From Phaeodactylum tricornutum CCAP 1055/1 (taxonomy: Eukaryota; Bacillariophyta; Bacillariophyceae; Surirellales; Neidiaceae): 64,000 bases of DNA. The stretch lies in assembly GCF_000150955.2 (NCBI RefSeq), contig NW_002238036.1, positions 133,415 through 197,414 on the forward strand, given 5' to 3'. A program made the translations under genes and the position numbers. Of this stretch, positions 10,591-21,462 are shown in pieces. Below the pieces are notes generated by a model, which had not been told where the DNA came from, did no database searches, and was given only the letters and a program-made list of their open reading frames with translations. Numbering within the stretch: position 1 is the stretch's first letter; each line of letters starts with the position of its first letter.

Positions 10591-11949
10591 ATGGTGGCAG
10601 TGCTATGGCCAATAGTTGGAGCCGGTCTTGTGGCACTTGTCGCCGTGGGGGTGCAACAGCGAAGAAAGCTGCGGCAAATTAAAGCGCCTGGTGAATCTCC
10701 CACGCTGCCTCGTCCATTGGCCAAGAATGCGACATTGTTGTCATCCTCGCCATCCGGGGCTCCCTTGTATACCTACGTAATTGGCGATTTGCACGGAGAC
10801 GCTGACTGTGCTCGATACTGGGTCGACAAACTAGAACTTATTGGTGCAGCAAAAACTACTGTTGATGATCCAAGTTTCGACCGTAGCAACGTTTGGTTGC
10901 AACCCAACTCGACCCTGGTCTTTATGGGGGATTATGTTGATCGAGGCCCACAGAGTCTCGGAACGCTGCAGTACGTATACAGTCTGACTGAGGCTTTTCC
11001 GTCATACGTAACGGCACTCATGGGCAATCACGAAATGGAATTGCTGAAAGATAGGGATCCCGACACCTCGATCAAATACCTCCAAATGCCGTACGCTACC
11101 GTGCACCCACAAGAATACTTGCAATACTTTGGTGTACAGCAACCACCTCAAATACCACATCAAAGACTGCTGGATGAACGAGACGAGCTCGTAGTGGATT
11201 TGCTGTTGAATGCGAGTCTAGAAATTTACGCGAATGGCTGGCACTCCCATATTCTCACAACTCCGAGTATTGCCGACGCTCAGAACATTGGCCGCCACGC
11301 CATCGTGGAACTCTTCAGTAAAGGTTCCGGCGGGTCTGAAATTGACGACGAAAACGTGCAGCTACTCGTGGCTTCCCGTTTGGAAGAATATCAAAGGGCC
11401 TATCTGAATGCGTATGCCGATACGACCGTACTAGGAGCCTGGCTGGAATCGTTACCGGTCGTACACATTGAGCACGGCGTTTTATTCTGCCACGGTGGTC
11501 TTAGTGGAACGACCACTTCTCTACTTCAGGAGGTAGGACTCGAGCACTTGAATGCATGGACTCGCAATCACACCGGAGCTAACGTCTTTCGGGATTTTTT
11601 GGAAAACACGCCGCAAGGGCAGGCTGTCTATGATATTTTGACCTACCGTGGCAACCACCAGACTGGTGCCTGCGACGCGCTGGAGTCGCGGCTTCACGCT
11701 TTGAATGTGAGCAAACTAGTCGTCGGCCATACCCCAGCCCAGAACGTACGGGTCAAGTGCGACGGTACCTTTTTCGCGGTAGACTCGTTACTGGGACGGT
11801 GGATTCGGACATCGGGCAACTTTTATTGCCCAGTCACGGCCCGGTCGTCCCAGAACGGAAAGTTTGCTTGTGACGATCTGATTGATTCTTGTGAAGGCCA
11901 GATCGTACGGATAAATCATGACGACGGGACTGTAGACATACTAAGTTGA
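10591..11949 (+). CDS. Membrane-anchored calcineurin-like Ser/Thr phosphatase (SLP-type)
   Basis: The 452-residue metallophosphoesterase has all the core metal-binding motifs: GDLHGD at about residue 65, GDYVDRG at 113, GNHE at 145 and GHTP at 379, plus an HGGLSG motif before the last. The sequence between motifs is closest in layout to the Shewanella-like (SLP) branch of PPP-type phosphatases, which is found in bacteria, plants and protists. Residues 3-20 form a single hydrophobic segment followed by basic residues (VQQRRKLRQ), so it is probably a signal-anchor facing the secretory lumen, or a signal peptide. No domain follows the phosphatase core. The substrate cannot be inferred. Confidence 0.85.
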   Translation: MVAVLWPIVGAGLVALVAVGVQQRRKLRQIKAPGESPTLPRPLAKNATLLSSSPSGAPLYTYVIGDLHGDADCARYWVDKLELIGAAKTTVDDPSFDRSNVWLQPNSTLVFMGDYVDRGPQSLGTLQYVYSLTEAFPSYVTALMGNHEMELLKDRDPDTSIKYLQMPYATVHPQEYLQYFGVQQPPQIPHQRLLDERDELVVDLLLNASLEIYANGWHSHILTTPSIADAQNIGRHAIVELFSKGSGGSEIDDENVQLLVASRLEEYQRAYLNAYADTTVLGAWLESLPVVHIEHGVLFCHGGLSGTTTSLLQEVGLEHLNAWTRNHTGANVFRDFLENTPQGQAVYDILTYRGNHQTGACDALESRLHALNVSKLVVGHTPAQNVRVKCDGTFFAVDSLLGRWIRTSGNFYCPVTARSSQNGKFACDDLIDSCEGQIVRINHDDGTVDILS

Positions 11950-12675
11950 ATAATTTGATGCTTTCAAATTGTTGACACAGTGAGTTATTACCTGAGAGAT
12001 AAGCACAAAAATGCTGCTAGCGAGTCTGTATTCTTGAATGAAGAACTAGCGCTGACTGTGAATCGTACACAGATCCATACTGGAGTAGCGCAAGCAGCGG
12101 AATGAATCGTTCCGTGATCGAGTTGTCGTGGCTAACTGTAAAGCTAGATTGGAAGAATGGGCGACTTTATGGCATTGTTGGTAACTGACCGATTAGTAGC
12201 CCTTGGTTCTAGCCCGAAGATGTGATATAGAAAAGGTCGACAAGCGCGAATCCTTCGCCTGTTCTAGACGAAGCTGGATCTGCTCCTTAAATGACTATCC
12301 GGTATATCAAAAGTTTATTGACGATAATGTTTTCCATATCGATGACTGCGACGATTTCGAGCAAAATGTCCAACTTATGTTTGAATCCTAATCATTATCA
12401 ATGATTAATAATGCAGGACAGGATTAGAGTCATCACAACTTCGAACACGATAGTGTAAGCAAGACTTTATTTGTTGCGTGATAAATAGTTTAGACCAATC
12501 AGAAGTCACGTAAAACTCCTACGAATAATCAGGTCTTTCCCCAGGAGAAAATCGCTCTTGGCGGCCAAGTGACCCATCCGGTCCCCTCCGCCCGGTCATA
12601 AATTGTCTACTCTGGAGAGAAGTCTTTACGCACTCACTCCAGCTCCGAGTGGACGGACACCTTGTATTGTCTGAA
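11950..12675. other. Intergenic region, no supported gene
   Basis: About 0.7 kb between the phosphatase and the complete myosin, both on the plus strand. I see only short frames of up to 62 codons with no features. It presumably includes the myosin promoter. Confidence 0.5.
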
Positions 12676-15600
12676 ATGGTGAAGAAAGACAAGGGCGGTG
12701 CCGCCACAGCAAATGAGGTGTATGTGTTGGATAAGGATTATGCGTGGGTTCCGGCTCGGTTGATCGAGCAGAACGGTGAAAAAGTGCGAGTCTCCATTCC
12801 AACGTATGCTGAGGAGGCGCAAATCCTGAGCGATTGCGGCAAAGGCGCCAAACGCTGGATGGAGAAGGAGATCCATTTGAAACACTATCCTGGAAAGACA
12901 TTGCCTCTCCAAAACATAAAGAATGGTTCGTTGAACGAGAAGGAAGACATGGTCGATTTGCCGTACCTTCACGAAGTAAGCTATTGCAATCCGTAAACGA
13001 CTGCCAAAAAATAGCGGTCCATCCCAGTGTTCTCACAGCATGCCACTTCCCGCTAGGCTGCCATTCTTTTCAACCTGAAAGCTCGCCATATACAGGGTCT
13101 TCCATACACGCGTACCGGAGATATCGTAATCGCTTTGAATCCCTACCAATGGCTGGACGACTTATACAGCGAAAAGAAACAAAACAGGTACTCTCAAAAG
13201 CTTGTCTGGGAAAGCCATGATTCTGACCCCCGGCAAGAAATTGCTCCTCACGTGTATGAGACTTCGGCTCTGTCATACAAGGGACTTGCCGCAGATGGAC
13301 AAAATCAATCCATTCTTGTCTCTGGCGAATCTGGTGCCGGGAAGACTGAAACTGTGAAGATTTGTATGAATCACATCGCTAGCGTGCAGGCTGGTCCGGG
13401 AAGCAAGCATAAAAAGGCGAACAAGGTGGTACAACGTGTTGTTGAATCAAATCCACTACTCGAAGCCTTTGGTAATGCCAAGACCCGTCGCAATGACAAC
13501 TCTTCGCGTTTCGGAAAGTACATTCAACTCCAATTCGATCGCGGCGATGCCTCGGTTGGGGAGCGTATCCCTCCTTGCATGTTGGCAGGGAGCAAATGCG
13601 ACGTCTACCTTTTAGAAAAGACAAGAATTGTTCAACACGATGAAAACGAACGCACGTATCATATATTTTACCAGATTCTTGCCGCAGAGGATTCAGACAA
13701 GGCTGCAATATGGAGCGGCCTTCGCGGTAAGCGAAACCAAGATTTTAAGTACGTTGGGAAGTGCGCCCCTCTTAACTACGATGGTCATACAGATGACCAG
13801 CATTACTACAATACTGTTAAATCTCTGGAGCTCATCGATATAAAGGATGAGAAGCTAATGACCCTAATGCGAGCAATCACGGTTGTCATGCAACTAGGAA
13901 ACATCAACACCGGACCACTCCACGGCGACTACGATAAGTCCACGGTGACGAATCGAAATGAGCTTGATGATCTCTCTGAGCTAATCGGTATTCCAAGCAA
14001 TGACATGATTCATGCTTTGACGGAACGCACCATGACAACCCGAGGCGAAGTTTTTAAGGTACCACTTAAGCCGGACCAAGCAAAAGATTCTTGTGATGCA
14101 TTTGCTAAGGAGATCTATTCCAAGCTTTTCTTGTGGCTCGTTCGAGAAATCAACGACGCAACCTGTGCAGAAAAGAACTACAGCGGACAGCGGCAAGCAG
14201 ACTTCACAACAATTGGCCTTCTTGACATTTTCGGTTTTGAATCTTTCCCAGTCAATGGATTCGAACAGCTGTGCATCAACTATGCAAACGAAAAGCTTCA
14301 ACAGAAATTTACCAGAGACATTTTCCAGACCGTACAGGAAGAGTATAAGTTTGAAGGTATTCGCCTTGACGATATTATGTACGATAACAACACTGATGTT
14401 CTTGATCTGATTGAAGGCCGTGGGGGATTGCTTGCAATCTTGAACGAGGAGTGCGTTCGTCCGAAAGGAAGCGATCGCGAGTTCGTGTATAAAGCAAAGG
14501 ATACAAACAAAAATTCTGCCTGCCTTATAAACGACAAGCTACTCGGGCCTATGGATTTTGGGATCCATCATTACGCCGGCAAGGTAGTGTACTTTGCGGA
14601 CGGATTCCTTGTTCGCAACCAGGATGCAATTGCTGCTGATTTAAAGGAAATTGCCAAGAAGTCCAGCAATGACATCATCGCCAACCATTTGGACAACGAC
14701 AAGAGTCTGAATGAGGAAAACGATACTGCTGCTAGAAACATGCCGCCACGCCGTGGCAAAAGCGGAATTTCCAACGACACTCTATGGAGCAAATTCAAGA
14801 CACAATTGAATTCCTTAATGAAGAGTCTGAATGAGACTCAGTCTCGATACATTCGCTGCATAAAACCGAACACTCTGAAGAAACCCTTCATTTTACAACA
14901 TATGACCACAGTTGAGCAACTTCGGTGCGCTGGTGTAGTCGCAGCCGTCACCATTTCCCGCTCTGCTTTCCCCAATCGACTTGACCATCGCGCTTGCCTG
15001 GAGCGGTTCAAGCTTTTATCGAAAAAGAAAGCCAAGAAGAGCTCAAAAGGTGATACAAAGGACGAGGTGACAAAAATGCTGGAAAGGGCTTTGCGTGGCA
15101 TGCCATCTTCTGACGATGGTAGAGAACCCTTCGTGGTTGGAAAGACTCGAGTGTATTTCCGAGCTGGTGCTCTCGAATTCCTTGAAAGCGAGAGAATGAA
15201 AGGCTGGGACAAATGGGCAATCGATATTCAACGCGTCACTCGTGGATGGCTTGTTCGGAAGAAAAACAATGGTCGCCGGATGAAAAAGAAAAGCCACTAT
15301 GCCATTCCAATTCAATGCTTGTGGCGTATGTACTTGGCAAAGAAAGAGCTTAAGCGTCTCAAGAAAGCAAAGAAATCCGGCAAGAAAAAGGCAAAGAAAC
15401 AATACAAAGCAGCAATGAAACTTCAAGCCGTTGTTCGTACATTCCTGTGGCGTCCGAAATTTCGAAAGATGCTTAAGGAGAAGCGCGAGAAGGAAAGTCT
15501 ACGAAACAAAATTAAAAAACTCGAGATTGCGGTGAGAGAGGCTGAAAAGCAGCGGCAGAGAGAAGTTGACGAGGCCCGAGAGGCAGCTGAAGTGGAAATG

Positions 15601-16236
15601 GAACAGTATCGAGCCAAAGTGAAGTCGGAGCTCGCGAACGATAGAGAGAAACAAAAGAGAAGCGCACAGCAGCAAACTCTAATCGACGAAAGTGGAAAGA
15701 TCATTGAATATTTACGAAAGGAAAATATGAAATTACGAACCCAGAACGACACAATGCGCAAGGATTTCAAGGGGCTTAAAGAGAACAATTCGCGTCTCAT
15801 GGAAGCGAACGAATCCGCCGGCGCCTCTTTCACTGCCCTAAATGATCACGCCAAGCAGCTGAACGTTGTCAACGCGAAGCTCATCAAGAATGTTGAAGCA
15901 TACAAGGGGCAGTTGGAAAAGCTCAAAGATGATCTGAAAACACGCCAAGCCTTTTACTTGGCCGAGGCAGAAGCACGGCTGGCATATCAAAAAACGATGG
16001 CCCAGATAGTTGGAGCAATCCAGGACAAGTGCAGAGACGCTCAGCTTGTCGAAGATGTTGTCATCATGGCTTTAGAATGCGAAGCGGAGGCCAAAAGTGA
16101 AAGAGCCGCACTGGAGGCATCGTCGACGAAAGGTCGTACTCAGCAGCAAAGCTCTAGCTCCAGTCGCACTCCATCTGTAGCACGGACTGAGGTCTCGGCA
16201 GACAGTGAAGACGATAGTGACTCTGATTCCGATTAG
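12676..16236 (+). CDS. Myosin heavy chain, complete
   Basis: The exons are 12676-12975 and 13057-16236, with an 81-bp GT-AG phase-0 intron after LPYLHE, giving 1,159 residues. An N-terminal SH3-like region precedes the motor. The P-loop GESGAGKT is at about residue 190, switch I NDNSSRFGKY at about 245 and switch II DIFGFE at about 490. The converter is followed by three IQ-like helices at about 823, 850 and 887 (IQRVTRGWLVRKK, IQCLWRMYLAKK, LQAVVRTFLWRPK), then a coiled coil rich in Glu/Lys to about residue 1100. The tail is short and Ser-rich and ends in an acidic SEDDSDSDSD run, with no cargo domain recognised. The coiled coil suggests a dimer. The Met at 12676 was chosen over one 27 bp upstream because the paralogue at 1-654 starts MVKK at the same place. 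Confidence 0.95.
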
Positions 16237-16413
16237 AGGCTTCTTGACAATTCTGCAAGAAGGATGGAGTCTATTAGTTGAAGAATACGAATAAATGTAA
16301 AGCAAACAATGAACACATTCTATATCTCGTTTGAAAAAATCATCTCTGGTCTAATCGAGACTGACCAGAAAAGATGGCCAGATTTTTTTATGAGTTAAGA
16401 GTATTAGGGGTTT

Positions 16414-19400
16414 CTAAGGTTGTCTCAAAGAGACCTGGAGAGGAATGAATAGATGCTTGTTCACGTGCTGCAAGTAACATGTTGTGCACAGTTCCTCTGG
16501 TGCAAACGCCTCAACAGAAACAGGCTTTCGACATGCTGGGGGGCGACGAACGACTCGCTTCGTCTCCACAACTTTGCGAATCTTGTGCCAGCGGACATCT
16601 TCGATATTTTCGTGGCACGACGTACAACTTGGAGTCGTTCCAGGCGCATTGTTGTGGTGAAGATGATAAAGAAGGACAGAAGTACTATATTTGGCTCGTC
16701 GGAGTGTGTCGAACTCTAGATTTCGATACTGCGAAAACTCCAATAGTCCATGCCTTGAGTCAACAATAGCCGACGATAGGTCAATGGGGCATAAATCGAT
16801 GGTAATGTCTCTCGTATACGTCTTGAAATTTTCGCTCGAGTTGATAGAAGGTGCAAAAGAAGTGTTGCATTCACGCAAGGAGCATGTGAAAAACGAAGTC
16901 CTCATGCGACGCACAGCGGCACCAACTTCGTCACCAAGCCAACCCTGACGCCGGCGTCTCGGAGCTGGTTCTTCGTCAGATTCGGCGTTCTTTCTTCGGT
17001 TAGAGGGTAGCCTCTTTGAGGTATCGCCTCCTTTATTTGTGTTGGGACCCTTCTTGTCTAACATCCATTTGTCCTCCCCCACCATGCGTTCAAGAATAGC
17101 TCCAGGGCCGTTGAAGATATTGCTGGATAGGGAAGGGGAACGGGCAAGGATTCTGTGTACCGGACTCGATAGCAAGGTCAACGAAAGCGAATCAACTGTG
17201 TTATCTAAACTCAAACTGACAGCGGGATAGACGTCCCGAGTTGGCTTGCTAGCAAATCCCCAATGTGCTGCTAGTTTCTTAAGCTCCCCGAAAAAGAGAG
17301 ACCTCATTTCTTCGGCTTTCGAGTGAACAAAATGGCCTTCCGGATTGTATCGCTTCGCGTTTGAAGCGACTAACTCGACATCAGAGACTAGATCGTTGAG
17401 TGTTGCATACTCTCCGAGTAGACATCGAGAGTAGACCGTTCCAAGGTCCATAGGCTTCGTGATGATTATATGGTAGTCTTTGAGATTAAGAGCAGCTGCA
17501 TTCACCGGACGTAAGAATGGCAAGGAAGAAGGGTGTGACATTACTCGGTCGCGAAGCAGTGCGGCCACTTGTCGCGCAGGGCATGCTGCGTCTCCCACAA
17601 GTCCAGAAGAATTGCTCTCACTATCAGAACCTTTAATCTTCATAAGACGATTTATAGCTGCACCGTGAACACGAACGGCTTCTTCAATCCAAAAATCGCC
17701 ATCAAACAGCGGTGGGCACACCATACGGTCGGCTAAATTGGAGTCCTTTTCAGATTCAAATTCTGACATAAACCGTTGAAAGTCACTCTCATAAAGACTC
17801 TGGACATCCGTAACAACTCCACACTCAATCGCCCTGCTGAGGGCTCCGTTGTACCATGCAATGAGACGTTCTCGCGAGGGCGTTCGCTGCGATGATGGAT
17901 GATTCCAAAAAACAAACGAATTACCTCTCGACGGAGGACAGGCCCAGATATGAGCGCTTTCGTAACCTCTGTAGCGGGCACTTGCCAAGTATGCAACCAG
18001 CATTTCTTGGTAGACACTCGTCCGGCACGGTCGGGGACGAAAGTGTTCAACAGAATCGAGGTAAGCAACATACACGCGTTTTTTTGAAAGCGGTAATCGC
18101 TCAGCATCTTCAGGTTCGTACGTGTCGTTTCCTTCGTACTCTTGGACATACATGCAGAAAATGCAAACGTCGAGCCCGTCCACCTTTTGAAACAAAACAA
18201 TTGATTTCGATCGGTAGCACACTTTTGTTGGAGGTGCTGCTAGAACTCGATCGCTTAGCTCCGTCTGCATTCGAAAATGGCGACGGACGACATCCGGAAC
18301 CTTAAAGAATCGGCTGCAGTCAGATATGACTCTAACCGTAACCGTTCGATCTGCATTATCACAGCCCAGTAATGCCATACGCTCTCGTACTTTGAGTTGA
18401 ATAAAAGACGAGACGGACGTCTCAGGTAGCGTTTCCGAACTCAACAAAGCTTCGGTAGAAGGCAAAGCACTGTCCATGAAATCGGTCAACTTAACAGGAT
18501 TCTCTTTACCCGTGATAAACGTGTACATGGTTGGAGTATCCACCAATGGGCGATCATGTGCGGAGGAAGGTGGCTTTTCTTCATCAACTGTGATACATTC
18601 AGGGCAGCTGTACTCCTCGTCTGGGTGAACAAACTCGTTGTGCATTGCACACACTTGATGAACGGCGTTGTCGCATCGTGTACAACTCCACCAACTCTCC
18701 ACGAACTCCTCATCGCTCTTGCGCTTCAAAAGGTCGCGCTTGTAATGACATTCGCTATCGTCCTGTAAATTACTCAAGATGGCTGGCAGTCCTGCATAGC
18801 AGCGCTGACAAAACTGGCGACTTCCATCAGCAGCAATATAATAGGTAGCTCCCTTGCGAATTCTGGCCCCTGCACAGCTCGGACCACTGCATATCAAGAG
18901 AGTCGGTTCCAATTGCAAGCAGCCGTGCGCGCAAATCGAACAAATACGACCTTCACACCACTGACAACTATGGCTGGGATTGGTTTTTGCACCACGTTTC
19001 TTACGTTTTCGGCCTGTCATCGGTCCAGTAGGGAAGACACCGTCTACTTGGCCAGGGTGCGTTGCTTGGGACTGTTCCAGAGGCATCGCCGTACACTTGG
19101 GGGAATCAGGACTATAAAGTCCCACCGATGGACCCTGAACTTCAGCTGCTGACAAGCTTTCAATTACTCTTTCCGTTGTGCAAGAAGAGGATGAGCCAGA
19201 GGCTGCTACGTTACTGCTTCCATTAGGTAAACCTTTGTTTTGCCCGCTCACGATCGTTATGTCGTTGCAAGACTGTGCTAAGGTAACAGCGACGTCCGGA
19301 ACAAACGCTCTCACTTGGTCTTCAAAGAACTCACACAGCTCTCGCGCACAAGTATGAACTTTATTTTGCGGCGGGTTATACTTCATTGCGTTCTGAAAGA

Positions 19401-20037
19401 CGAGACGAATATCATCAGCAACATGTTTTCGAGATGCGTACGAAACGGCATGAAGGCGTGTTTTGACCGTTCCCAAATCCATTGGTCTCGAAATGACAGT
19501 AAAGTAGTCCGGAAGACCGAGCGCTACCGGATCAACCGGTGCATTGAAAATACCCTTGCGGTTGAGCGATGGGTGTGCCATAAGTCGAGACAAAATTAGG
19601 CGCATGGGATGGAGCTCAGCCTCAAGCTGAAGTGCACAAGCATGTTGAGCGAAAAACTTAGCGTTATGAAGAGGGTTCGGAAAAGGAGGCACATTGCGTG
19701 GTTTTGAGACTTCATGCTCTGCTTTCTCTGCATCCGGTATGGACACGTTCGCGACCTTATCGAACTCGGATACACACCGGATGGGAGAGGCACGACCCGC
19801 AGCACCAACTTTCGTCGTTCCATTTTCCTTCTCACTATCGGAAGCCGATGACAATCCTTCATTGGAAACTTGGCGTGTCAGAAAGGCAGTATTAGGACGC
19901 AATCGCTTCCGTGAACCCGATCGGGGTTCGTCGGGACTCTCGTTGGCATCGGGAAAAGAAGGTTCTTGGGAAGAAACTAGTCGAGTTCTTGGTCCACCGG
20001 ACACTGAGCTGCATGACGGCGAATTGCCAAGCGTCAT
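16414..20037 (-). CDS. p300/CBP-type histone acetyltransferase with two bromodomains
   Basis: This is a single exon of 1,207 residues. The domains in order are: a low-complexity N-terminus; bromodomain 1 (about 135-245, with SRPMDLGTVKTRL and KYNPP); a Cys/His-rich zinc-binding region with a PHD-like finger (about 345-480); the KAT11 acetyltransferase core (about 525-790, with YLDSVEHFRPRPCRTSVY, GYESAHIWACPPSRG and a RLIAWYNGAL helix); and a second bromodomain (about 815-915, with KPMDLGTVYSR and KRYNPEG). A Cys-rich C-terminal region follows (SCTSCHENIEDVRW, EELCTTCY). The protein acetylates histones and other nuclear proteins as a transcriptional coactivator. Animal CBP/p300 has one bromodomain before the core and ZZ/TAZ zinc fingers after it; here a bromodomain takes the position after the core and no clear TAZ domain is seen. 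It converges on the myosin gene, with 177 bp between stops. Confidence 0.93.
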   Translation of the reverse strand: MTLGNSPSCSSVSGGPRTRLVSSQEPSFPDANESPDEPRSGSRKRLRPNTAFLTRQVSNEGLSSASDSEKENGTTKVGAAGRASPIRCVSEFDKVANVSIPDAEKAEHEVSKPRNVPPFPNPLHNAKFFAQHACALQLEAELHPMRLILSRLMAHPSLNRKGIFNAPVDPVALGLPDYFTVISRPMDLGTVKTRLHAVSYASRKHVADDIRLVFQNAMKYNPPQNKVHTCARELCEFFEDQVRAFVPDVAVTLAQSCNDITIVSGQNKGLPNGSSNVAASGSSSSCTTERVIESLSAAEVQGPSVGLYSPDSPKCTAMPLEQSQATHPGQVDGVFPTGPMTGRKRKKRGAKTNPSHSCQWCEGRICSICAHGCLQLEPTLLICSGPSCAGARIRKGATYYIAADGSRQFCQRCYAGLPAILSNLQDDSECHYKRDLLKRKSDEEFVESWWSCTRCDNAVHQVCAMHNEFVHPDEEYSCPECITVDEEKPPSSAHDRPLVDTPTMYTFITGKENPVKLTDFMDSALPSTEALLSSETLPETSVSSFIQLKVRERMALLGCDNADRTVTVRVISDCSRFFKVPDVVRRHFRMQTELSDRVLAAPPTKVCYRSKSIVLFQKVDGLDVCIFCMYVQEYEGNDTYEPEDAERLPLSKKRVYVAYLDSVEHFRPRPCRTSVYQEMLVAYLASARYRGYESAHIWACPPSRGNSFVFWNHPSSQRTPSRERLIAWYNGALSRAIECGVVTDVQSLYESDFQRFMSEFESEKDSNLADRMVCPPLFDGDFWIEEAVRVHGAAINRLMKIKGSDSESNSSGLVGDAACPARQVAALLRDRVMSHPSSLPFLRPVNAAALNLKDYHIIITKPMDLGTVYSRCLLGEYATLNDLVSDVELVASNAKRYNPEGHFVHSKAEEMRSLFFGELKKLAAHWGFASKPTRDVYPAVSLSLDNTVDSLSLTLLSSPVHRILARSPSLSSNIFNGPGAILERMVGEDKWMLDKKGPNTNKGGDTSKRLPSNRRKNAESDEEPAPRRRRQGWLGDEVGAAVRRMRTSFFTCSLRECNTSFAPSINSSENFKTYTRDITIDLCPIDLSSAIVDSRHGLLEFSQYRNLEFDTLRRAKYSTSVLLYHLHHNNAPGTTPSCTSCHENIEDVRWHKIRKVVETKRVVRRPPACRKPVSVEAFAPEELCTTCYLQHVNKHLFIPLQVSLRQP

Positions 20038-21462
20038 CCTGATTTTTAAGGGACTGTAACGTGAATAAAAAATGCCTGTGTTAGAATAGCTTCATAGTCA
20101 TCCCCGAGTCCAACCTTCGACTCGCACGAAAAAAGACAAGTTCGAATGAATCCCGCGGAGCATTTCGTTCGCGGATTCCAGGGAAAATCCGAATAGAGAC
20201 GATGACGTGGCCCTGAATGGAGTAACCCATGACTTGTGACTGATAGAATTCCGTCTACCTTGATTCCGTTCCCAGTACATGTTCTACGACGATCCCTTAG
20301 ACAAGATGTTTTCCGAAGCGTACCGATGCATGTATCCGAATGACAACTGCAGCACAACATGATGGTGCATTGGCATGCCGTCATCTGACACTATGAGGGT
20401 ACGAGAGCTATCAAAGTCGTTCCATACATGCTTGATGTATGAAAAGCCCGACATGTGTCGAAGAAACGAGGAAAAGGCGAAGTCCTGGACACAAACGATG
20501 AAAGTTCTTGGACCGGTCTGAGTGGGAATGAAATGCCACGGATTCTCCCACGGTTTCGCAACAAATTGAATTTAACGACGTTTGACACTATTTTTTTGCT
20601 GCGAAATGCATCCAAGCACTTGCATTGTAAGGTTCAGGTGTTTTGCCGTCGATCTGGGTTTTCCCTATTGGATGGTGCACCGCCATGGTCAATGTAAGGC
20701 TCGGATTGCGGGCACGAACACCCGGGAATCATGCGGTACGAGCCGACAATCCACCGGCGAAGCACCGCCATTGATTACTGAAATTCTACTTACATATTTG
20801 AAACTACAACGTTTTGGAACAATCTAGATTCTGGATTCCATTCGAGTTGGAGACGGTACTGTGCTTGTGCGCGTGTTCCGAATTGATCGCGGCAGCAAGG
20901 CGGGCGCGGATGCGTTGAGAGTTTCGAGGAATGGCAGAAAATGAGCGAATGTATGGTTGGAGGGAACTTTGGTTCGAGCTCTAGTAGTAATATATCCGTA
21001 GGTATCTACGCCAAGAGCAATGCTGCGGATCGTGTGGAATATGTACCACGTCTCAACGAAGGTATTTCCGGGATCGTGTTCGGGGCTCCAAATCTTTAGC
21101 TAACAAAATTAGGAAGTCAATTTGGCGGGAAGTGCGTCACTCTGACACCATCCGGGTATTTTGACACTTTTTCGAAACCGGTCGCAAAAGATATAACATC
21201 GATGGCGCGGATCGTGTACCTTGCAAGCAAACCTCGCGCGAGGGAAACTGGTTTGACTGTGAATTCGGAAAATGCGGGTTTCCAGGGAAGTATCCTTGGA
21301 TGAGTCCCGCCACAACCTTTTCTTTCCGCACGACCAGACTGTCGTCGCATTCGTTTTACATTAGACGGCATGTACTCGCCTGTACAGTATTTACATAGGT
21401 TTTTACATCAGTAACATTACTAACCAAAGAAAGGCAGTGCTTGTGTACTGAGGGCGGGAACC
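20038..21462. other. Intergenic region, no supported gene
   Basis: About 1.4 kb between two minus-strand genes. Only short unrelated frames are present, with no repeat or RNA gene recognised. Confidence 0.5.
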
